Of a stretch of 64,000 nt of DNA, positions 58,923 to 64,000 are shown piece by piece (within the stretch, counting starts at the first letter, position 1; every line of letters starts with the position of its first letter). The notes beneath the pieces were generated by a model. The model was given only the letters and a program-made list of their open reading frames with translations. It did not search any database and was not told the DNA's origin. The stretch covers positions 3,515,954-3,579,953 of the forward strand of contig OX638350.1 in NCBI GenBank assembly GCA_951813325.1. The letters are read 5' to 3'. Source of the stretch: an uncultured Acidimicrobiales bacterium (GTDB lineage: Bacteria; Actinomycetota; Acidimicrobiia; Acidimicrobiales; Bin134). Position numbers and translations under genes: made by a program.

Positions 58923-59836
58923 GCCGACTTGGGCGGAGATGCCTGGGAGCGGCCGCTGGTCTGGCCATCGACCGGGTGGTGGGCGAACCGCCCGCCGGTG
59001 CCCACCCAGTGGCCGGATTCGGGCAGATCATGGAGCGGGTCGAGCACGCCTTGTGGGCTGATCGGCGCCTGCCCGGCGCGGCCTATGCCGCAGTGGGGGT
59101 GGCCATTGGCATTGCGGGAGGCCGGTTGATGCGCTCCCCTGCGACCGCAGTGGGGGTGGTTGCCGCGGGTCGCGAGCTCCGCCGGATCGCCCTGGGCATC
59201 GGAAGGGCGGCTTCCGACGGCGACCTGCCCGCGGCCCGAGCGGCGTTGCCCTCGCTGGTCGGGCGCGATCCTGCCGAGCTCGACGAATCGGGCATCGCCG
59301 CCGCGGTCATCGAGTCGGTGGCTGAGAACAGTGTTGATGCCGTGGTTGCCCCCGCATTCTGGGGTGCAGTGGCCGGCGCCCCCGGTGCTGCCGCCTATCG
59401 GGCAGTCAACACCATGGACGCCGTGGTCGGACGGCGCAATGAGCGGTATCAGAACTTCGGCTGGGCTGCGGCCCGGCTTGACGATGCCGTCAACTACGTC
59501 CCGGCGCGGATCTTTGCCGTCCTGGTTGCCCTGTTGTGCCCGGAGCGGGTTCGAGAGATCTTGGAGGCGATACGCCGAGACGCTCGGGCCCACCCGTCGC
59601 CCAACGCAGGCGTGGCTGAAGCCGCAGTGGCCGCCGCAGTGGGTCGGCAACTCGGCGGCTCGCTCAGCTACCAGGGTGTGACCGAGGAGCGCCCACATCT
59701 CGGCGCCGGGTTGCGGCCAACGCCCGACGACATCCCCGCCGCGGTGCGTCTGGCCGACCGGGTTGAGCTGGCTGCCGTGGGGCTTCTTGTGGTGGTTTGG
59801 CTCATTGACCGGCTTGTTCATCGGCCCGGTGGCTGA
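58919..59836 (+). CDS. cbiB: Adenosylcobinamide-phosphate synthase
   Basis: A 305-residue CbiB/CobD protein attaching aminopropanol (phosphate) to adenosylcobyric acid. Conserved parts are IDRVVGEPPAGAHPVAGFG, VESVAENSVDAVVAPAFW, YRAVNTMDAVVGRRNERY, AARLDDAVNYVPAR and AHPSPNAGVAEAAVAAA. It lies between cobS and cobT with overlapping or adjacent starts. Together with CbiZ and CobC it remodels the corrinoid side chain. Confidence 0.93.
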   Translation: MSRLGRRCLGAAAGLAIDRVVGEPPAGAHPVAGFGQIMERVEHALWADRRLPGAAYAAVGVAIGIAGGRLMRSPATAVGVVAAGRELRRIALGIGRAASDGDLPAARAALPSLVGRDPAELDESGIAAAVIESVAENSVDAVVAPAFWGAVAGAPGAAAYRAVNTMDAVVGRRNERYQNFGWAAARLDDAVNYVPARIFAVLVALLCPERVREILEAIRRDARAHPSPNAGVAEAAVAAAVGRQLGGSLSYQGVTEERPHLGAGLRPTPDDIPAAVRLADRVELAAVGLLVVVWLIDRLVHRPGG

Positions 59837-59837
59837 C

Positions 59838-60869
59838 ATGAGCTCGTTGCCGTATCCCCCGGTGGTCCCCCTGGATGTCTGGGCCATGGAGCAGGCCCGG
59901 CAGCGGTGGGCAACTCGCGCCATGCCCCCCGGCGCGCTGGGGCGCTTGCAAGACCTGGCAATCCACCTTGCTGGAGTTGCCGGTCGCTGTCCGCCTCCCG
60001 CACCCCGCAATCCGGTGGTCGTGGTCTTTGCCGGTGATCACGGGGTGGTGGCCGACGGGGCCAGCGCGTGGCCGTCGGAGATCACCGCGGCGATGGTGGC
60101 CACGGTGAGCAGTGGCGGGGCCGCCATCTCGGTGTTCGCCCACGCGGTGGGCGCCCAAGTGGTGACTGTTGATGTCGGGGTGAAGACCTCACTCGATCCC
60201 CTTCCCGGTGTGAGAGGCGAGCGAGTGGCCGATGGTACCGCCAGCATCGCCACCGGAGCGGCCATGACCCCTGACCAGGCCGAGGCCGCGCTGGCTGTGG
60301 GCATCCGGATCGCTTCTGAGCAGATGGAGACGGGGGCCGACTGTCTGATCGGCGGTGACTTGGGCATCGGCAACACAACGCCGGCTGCCGCGCTGATTGG
60401 GGCGTTCACCGGCCGATCCGCTTTCGAGGTCACCGGTTCTGGCGCAGGTGTTCCGGCCGGGGGGCTCGACCACAAGCGCCGATTGGTGGCCGCCGCTATC
60501 GGCAGAGCCGAGCGCTACACCGAACCCCTGGACGTTCTCGCCGCGGCCGGGGGGTTGGAGATCGCCGCCCTCGCCGGGCTGTACATTGCCGCCGCCCAGC
60601 GCGGCGTGCCCTACATCGTGGACGGGGTGATCGCCGGTGCCGCCCTCTGCACTGCCGAAGGGCTAGCCCCTGGCACCGCGGCCCACGCCATTGCCGGGCA
60701 TCGCTCCCGCGAGCCGGCCGCGTCCGTCGCCCTCGACTATCTCGGTCTGAATCCCCTGCTAGACCTCGACCTCAGATTGGGGGAGGGAACCGGCGCATGC
60801 CTGGCCTTCCCCTTGGTTCAGGCTGCGGCCCGGGCGCTGGCCGAAATGGCCGATTTGCCCGACCACTAG
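59838..60869 (+). CDS. cobT: Nicotinate-nucleotide:dimethylbenzimidazole phosphoribosyltransferase
   Basis: A 343-residue CobT making alpha-ribazole phosphate. Motifs are PPGALGRLQDLA, VVFAGDHGVVADGASAWP, IGGDLGIGNTTPAAAL, HKRRLVAAAI, and GHRSREPAA with LRLGEGTGACLAFPL containing the catalytic Glu. ATG 59838 or the in-frame GTG 59832 could start it. It is the last gene of the salvage operon and converges with the SCP2 gene (4-base overlap). Confidence 0.94.
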   Translation: MSSLPYPPVVPLDVWAMEQARQRWATRAMPPGALGRLQDLAIHLAGVAGRCPPPAPRNPVVVVFAGDHGVVADGASAWPSEITAAMVATVSSGGAAISVFAHAVGAQVVTVDVGVKTSLDPLPGVRGERVADGTASIATGAAMTPDQAEAALAVGIRIASEQMETGADCLIGGDLGIGNTTPAAALIGAFTGRSAFEVTGSGAGVPAGGLDHKRRLVAAAIGRAERYTEPLDVLAAAGGLEIAALAGLYIAAAQRGVPYIVDGVIAGAALCTAEGLAPGTAAHAIAGHRSREPAASVALDYLGLNPLLDLDLRLGEGTGACLAFPLVQAAARALAEMADLPDH

Positions 60870-61237
60870 TCCCATACAGTGCGGGCTCTCACGTCGGCGA
60901 ACACGTCTTCGGCTCTGTCCAGCAATCGACGGTGCGACAGGAGGGCCATCGGGTTGCCGTCAAATGTGATCTTCCCGTTCAGCACCGCTTCTTGGGCCGA
61001 CAGCTGTCCTCGGGCAATGGCCATCGCAGTGCTCCGGCTTTGGCGGAACACGACATCAGGATTGGTGGCCGTTCCAGAGCGGGCGCGGGCACCGTCAGCG
61101 TCGAACACCAAGTGGTACACCACTTCGCCCACTTCCTGTTGCACCGCGAACCGCTCGCCGTCGAGCGTGCGCAGCTCCGACGCCCGCAGCGCGGCGTCGG
61201 CCTCTTGGATCCACTCCTCGCTCAAATACGCCGGCAC
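60866..61237 (-). CDS. SCP2 sterol-carrier-domain protein
   Basis: A 123-residue single-domain protein. Typical SCP2 blocks are EVVYHLVFDADGARARSG, PDVVFRQSRSTAMAIARG and the end NGKITFDGNPMALLSHR. Such domains bind lipids, sterols or acyl-CoAs. It starts at 61237 and is divergent from the pseudogene at 61265. The first 16 codons and the divergent spacer are duplicated at 62838-62913. It may connect to the sterol reductase and acyl-CoA dehydrogenases in the window. Confidence 0.8.
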   Translation of the reverse strand: MPAYLSEEWIQEADAALRASELRTLDGERFAVQQEVGEVVYHLVFDADGARARSGTATNPDVVFRQSRSTAMAIARGQLSAQEAVLNGKITFDGNPMALLSHRRLLDRAEDVFADVRARTVWD

Positions 61238-61440
61238 AAGGCTCTACGGTAACGGTGAGGTGCTATGACAGCAGAACCGACCCCCTGGCTATGGGCTGAG
61301 TCGTGGTACGGCGATTTCACCGCGCCCGATGGATCGCTGGGCGGCTACGTGCAGATCACCCTGTGGCCCAAATTGGGCGGAGCTGGTTCTGGTCGGCGAT
61401 AGTCGGCCCCGTCCGCCGTCCGGTGGTGTTGGTAGAGGAG
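61190..61440. repeat. Duplicated divergent gene start, copy 1
   Basis: This segment holds the first codons of the SCP2 gene (minus), the 27-base divergent spacer and the first about 58 codons of the gene starting at 61265 (plus). It matches 62838-63087 along its whole length with moderate divergence and single-base indels. Confidence 0.85.
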
Positions 61441-61480
61441 GTAACCGTGGCCGGTGGAGCTTGCTTTCTGACGGCGTCGG
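61265..61480 (+). pseudogene. Truncated, frameshifted paralogue of the gene at 62914
   Basis: ATG 61265 encodes WLWAESWYGDFTAPDGSLG, GYVQITLWPKLGG, closely matching the intact gene at 62914-63567. A single-base shift near 61380 moves the frame to GRSWFWSAIVGPVRRPVVLV, after which similarity ends. The bases 61481-61700 hold no recognisable feature except the ribosome-binding site of the next gene. Confidence 0.75.
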
Positions 61481-61700
61481 CGGTGCCGACCTTGCCGCCC
61501 ACGTGACCGCGCAAATAGCCGAACGCAACACCGTCCGACCCCACCAGGCCTCGCGATGGCAGCGACCCTTCGACACCTACCAGACCGATCCGATGCTCAA
61601 ATCGAAACCCCAAACAATCGAGCGAGCAAGTTGGCACGGGATAAGTTCATAGGTAATTTGAAACTTTATATGAGACAGAGAAACGGTTGAGGAGAATCTG

Positions 61701-62354
61701 ATGTTGAAGTCGCGTTGGAAGCTCCTTATCGGCGTGAGCGTTCTCGTGGTTGGTTCATCACTGTTACTGTCAGGTGGCGCGTTGTTGGGAGCAGGAGATG
61801 ATGTATTCAGTGTGCCAAACGTTCAACCAGCTAGTGCTTCAAGTAGTCACATACGAACACTAACACCGGCTGATATAGAGTCTGCTGAGAAAGCTATCCG
61901 GGGAAGTGAAGATATCTCAGCTGTGGTGAGTGGTGTTCCATTCGCGATCGATGATCTCAGATTAGCTTATGTCGAAGACATATTTTGGGGCTTCAGTGCT
62001 GTACTCCGACTAGACAAAGCAACGAGATTGAGCGGACCGTGGATTACTGTGGACACTACCGCATTAGTTGCGTCTGTCCGTCCTGATATTGATGCTGAAA
62101 GGGTCGCTAAACTTACCCATGATGAGATGGACAAAGTACTTGCTGGATCCGATGTGACGGCTGCTAATTATACCACTCGTACGGACAGGTACGAGGTCAC
62201 CACAGAACTCATCCTTTTGACGATCCAACCGGAAACCGGCGACATACTCAGGCTAGTTCCGTTTGAAGAACCACCTAGTTTATGGGGTGGCACTATGCCA
62301 ATGAAGGGTCCAGGTACGTTGGACAACAGTGGAGGAGGTGGCGTGACCCCCTGA
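61701..62354 (+). CDS. Exported protein of unknown function, AT-rich
   Basis: A 217-residue protein with an N-terminal hydrophobic segment (LLIGVSVLVVGSSLLLSGGAL), which may be an uncleaved anchor or signal peptide. The body reads LTPADIESAEKAIRGSED, VEDIFWGFSAVLRLDKATR, YEVTTELILLTIQPETGD and ends in a Gly-rich tail. There is no motif I recognise. GAGGAG precedes ATG 61701. Codons such as tta, aga and ata are common, unlike the neighbouring genes, and transposase debris follows directly, suggesting acquisition by transfer. Confidence 0.6.
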   Translation: MLKSRWKLLIGVSVLVVGSSLLLSGGALLGAGDDVFSVPNVQPASASSSHIRTLTPADIESAEKAIRGSEDISAVVSGVPFAIDDLRLAYVEDIFWGFSAVLRLDKATRLSGPWITVDTTALVASVRPDIDAERVAKLTHDEMDKVLAGSDVTAANYTTRTDRYEVTTELILLTIQPETGDILRLVPFEEPPSLWGGTMPMKGPGTLDNSGGGGVTP

Positions 62355-62494
62355 GGTTGGCCCGTCTGATCTGTGCTCTGTTTTTTGGTCCTGGTTTGTG
62401 GGAGTCAGGCGGCGTGTGGTTGTTGGTGGTGGCGTTGCTCGAACTCGCCACCCTCGAATACTGGCTCTTCGCGTTGAAGCTGGGACCGGGGTGA

Positions 62495-62682
62495 TTGTGG
62501 GGGCCCACCGGCGGCGAGGGCGCCAAGCAGTGGGCGTCCATGCTGGGCGAGCTCCGCGACCGGGGCCTGGCCGACGCGTTGATCATGTGCTGCGACGGCC
62601 TCAAAGGCCTGCCGGAGTCGATACGGCCACCTGGCCCGACTCGGCGGTGCAGACCTACGTGGTGCACATGGTGCGCATGCGC
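62495..62682 (+). pseudogene. IS256-type transposase fragment
   Basis: The plus strand reads [36 protein letters not shown] and, after a frame change near 62620, [17 protein letters not shown]. This is the conserved central region of Mutator/IS256 transposases (L-x-x-L-x-x-R-G, C-x-D-G-L-K-G, P-x-x-x-V-Q-x-C/Y-x-V-H). Both ends are missing. Confidence 0.7.
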
Positions 62683-62837
62683 CGGGAGGTTGAGCGGGAG
62701 TTCTGGCTGGAGATTGCTGAGGGCGCGTCGAGCGAGGAGGCTGCTGGGGCTGTTGGCGTGTCCCAGGCCGCGGACGCTCGTCGGTTCCGGCAGGCTGGCG
62801 GGATGCCGCCGTTTCAGTTGACCGGCTTGTCGGGGCG
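62683..62837 (+). pseudogene. IS30-like transposase N-terminal fragment
   Basis: Directly after the IS256 fragment the frame reads [51 protein letters not shown], the helix-turn-helix start of IS30-type transposases. It ends where the duplicated SCP2 gene start begins at 62838. Two unrelated transposase pieces back to back indicate nested insertions and deletions. Confidence 0.6.
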
Positions 62838-63087
62838 GCGCGGCATCTGCTTCCTGAATCCACTCGCCGCTCAAATACGCCGGCACCAGGCTCTACGGTA
62901 CCGGTGACGAGCAATGACGGCAGCACCGACACACCGACTGTGGGCCGAATCCTGGTACGGCGACTTCGCCGCGCCCGACGGTTCACTGGGCGGCTATGTG
63001 CAGCTCACGCTGTGGCCCAATCTGGGAAGGAGTTGGTTCTGGTCGGCGCTCGTCGGTCCTGATCGCCGCCCGGTGGTGCTGATGGAG
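62838..63087. repeat. Duplicated divergent gene start, copy 2
   Basis: It matches 61190-61440: a minus-strand remnant of the SCP2 start (MPAYLSGEWIQEADAA), the divergent spacer and the beginning of the gene at 62914. The SCP2 part has no further coding sequence behind it because transposase fragments adjoin it. Confidence 0.85.
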
Positions 63088-63567
63088 ACCGACGCCCCAA
63101 TGCCCCGGCCATCCACTCTGGAGCTGCGGGCTCCCGGACTGTGGACCGAATTCATCGAGCAGATCCCCGAAGAGCACTTCACCGTGGACCTGGAGGCGTT
63201 TGCGGTGGTGTTGGACGGGCCCGAAGAGGTGTTCGGGCGGGGTTGGGGCGAACGGGTTCCCTACGGACTGGAACTGGAGTGGGAGGCTGCCGATGGCCTG
63301 CCCGATGTGGTTCACGGCTTGGTACTGGTAGGCGATGAGTCGCACGAACTAGACGGCCAAGGCCGGCGCTTCTGTTGGGAGGGCCTGCCCGCTTGGTGGG
63401 ACCGGGAATGGTCCAACGGCCCGACCGACGGCGTCGTGATCGCCAATGCGCCTCTGCCCGTCGACCACCCCAACACCGCCCAGCGCTCCCGCCTCGACCG
63501 ATCCCTGGTCTCCACACCTACGGGGCCGGCCTGGACTGAGAGGAACCTGTTACAAGCTCCAAATTGA
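62914..63567 (+). CDS. Conserved protein of unknown function, intact paralogue
   Basis: A 217-residue protein with alternating beta-strand-like segments and many tryptophans (LWAESWYGDFAAPDGSLGG, RSWFWSALVGPDRRPVVLM, EEVFGRGWGERVPYGLELEW, FCWEGLPAWWDREW). It has no signal peptide or known catalytic motif. Its divergent promoter region is shared, by duplication, with the SCP2 gene and the broken paralogue at 61265. Lipid- or ligand-binding is conceivable from that context only. Confidence 0.65.
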   Translation: MTAAPTHRLWAESWYGDFAAPDGSLGGYVQLTLWPNLGRSWFWSALVGPDRRPVVLMETDAPMPRPSTLELRAPGLWTEFIEQIPEEHFTVDLEAFAVVLDGPEEVFGRGWGERVPYGLELEWEAADGLPDVVHGLVLVGDESHELDGQGRRFCWEGLPAWWDREWSNGPTDGVVIANAPLPVDHPNTAQRSRLDRSLVSTPTGPAWTERNLLQAPN

Positions 63568-63651
63568 GGCGACATTTTCGAATGTCAGCCTGTCAACTCA
63601 TCACAGCCGGGGTATCGTGCCAACAACGGAACTGCATTTGGAGGAATGTCG

Positions 63652-63876
63652 ATGGCCCTCGTCCATTCACGAGAATGGCGCCCTTGGCCCCGCAAGCTGC
63701 GTAAGAAGGCTTTGCGGAAAGTCGCCCCTTCAGATTCAGTGACCGTGGATGACCTAAAGGCCAGTATCGGCAAGGGGCCTCATCTGAGCCCTGAAAAAAT
63801 TGCCCACAGCTACGACAGCAATGAGGATTTTCTAGCCTCTTTTGAAGAGGCGAGTGACAACGGCCCACCTTCGTAG
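63652..63876 (+). CDS. Candidate antitoxin of a terminal toxin-antitoxin pair
   Basis: A 74-residue protein with a basic N-terminus (VHSREWRPWPRKLRKKALRK) and an acidic C-terminus (SNEDFLASFEEASDNG). ATG 63652 has GGAGG seven bases upstream, while ATG 63646 would be too close to it. It precedes a toxin-like gene by 11 bases. No DNA-binding motif is obvious. Confidence 0.55.
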   Translation: MALVHSREWRPWPRKLRKKALRKVAPSDSVTVDDLKASIGKGPHLSPEKIAHSYDSNEDFLASFEEASDNGPPS

Positions 63877-63887
63877 CCGCCCCTGCC

Positions 63888-64000
63888 TTGCCTACATACG
63901 ACACGTCGACCGCGTTCGCGCGCAGTTGGGAGAAGCTCACGCCCCAGCAGGCAAATCGATTTCGATTTCAATTGGAGAAGTTCGTCGAAGACTTGACCGC
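63888..64000 (+). CDS. Partial ParE/RelE-like toxin gene, cut by window end
   Basis: From TTG 63888 the frame reads PTYDTSTAFARSWEKLTPQQ, ANRFRFQLEKFVEDLT and leaves the window. The pattern (Y-x-x-S-x-x-F-x-R-x-W-x-x-L-T, then F-x-x-x-V/L-x-x-F-V-x-D-L) is common in small RelE-superfamily toxins. It follows a small protein gene in the antitoxin position. Confidence 0.55.
   Translation, partial: MPTYDTSTAFARSWEKLTPQQANRFRFQLEKFVEDLT

Noticed and set aside
61500..61640. AERNTVRPHQAS resembling the end of IS3-type transposases
   Set aside because: The match is a few residues only, with no supporting DDE motifs or ends nearby.

Overview
The window is high-GC bacterial chromosome with GTG and TTG starts, 4-bp stop/start overlaps and short spacers. 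Gene content (an F420-type luciferase-like oxidoreductase, tandem acyl-CoA dehydrogenases, an SCP2 protein, an S1 protein with a long acidic arm, many toxin-antitoxin modules) suggests Actinomycetota, possibly an Acidimicrobiia-like lineage. That placement is inferred from gene content only. There is no rRNA, prophage or CRISPR array. Three tRNAs are present: Ala-TGC, Ser-CGA and Arg-ACG.

Layout. 0-6 kb: molybdopterin oxidoreductase, phosphotransferase and NTF2-like protein, then a hipBA toxin-antitoxin module bracketed by a 65-bp direct repeat of the NTF2-like gene's 3' end. 6-14 kb: a catabolic cluster (decayed sulfatase, three amidohydrolases, VOC protein, class II aldolase, membrane protein, 3-hydroxyisobutyrate dehydrogenase-like enzyme) and a higBA module. 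14-21 kb: HpcH/HpaI aldolase, orphan substrate-binding lipoprotein, tRNA-Ala, two acyl-CoA dehydrogenases and a MITE-like element. 21-27 kb: ELFV-type dehydrogenase, xseAB, ABC exporter, CopC-like protein and tadA. 27-33 kb: mazEF-like module, gene remnants, an ERG4/ERG24-type sterol reductase homologue and a phytanoyl-CoA dioxygenase. 33-38 kb: S1 protein, LLM oxidoreductase, pcrA and two LuxR-like paralogues, one broken by an amber codon. 38-45 kb: two copies of a secreted metzincin plus lipoprotein gene pair on either side of sucCD and a broken hipBA. 45-51 kb: core metabolism (purN, purH, metF, icd, mdh). 51-61 kb: a PIN toxin module, then a cobalamin uptake and salvage operon (cobC, btuFCD, cobO, cbiZ, cobU, cobS, cbiB, cobT) with two cobalamin riboswitches. 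61-64 kb: SCP2 protein, a duplicated divergent gene start, transposase debris and a toxin-antitoxin pair cut by the window end.

How the genes work together. The B12 operon imports corrinoids (BtuFCD), adenosylates them (CobO), trims and re-attaches the side chain (CbiZ, CobC, CbiB), then activates and caps the nucleotide loop (CobU, CobT, CobS). No corrin-ring genes are present, so within this window it is a salvage route. sucCD, icd and mdh supply TCA steps and purNH supplies purine synthesis. Between these stable blocks lies debris: at least six toxin-antitoxin modules or halves, several pseudogenes that keep both ends but have lost the middle, and short duplications of gene 3' ends. The best candidate for an undescribed system is the duplicated metzincin-lipoprotein pair. 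The most informative structural signal is the gene-end duplication flanking hipBA.
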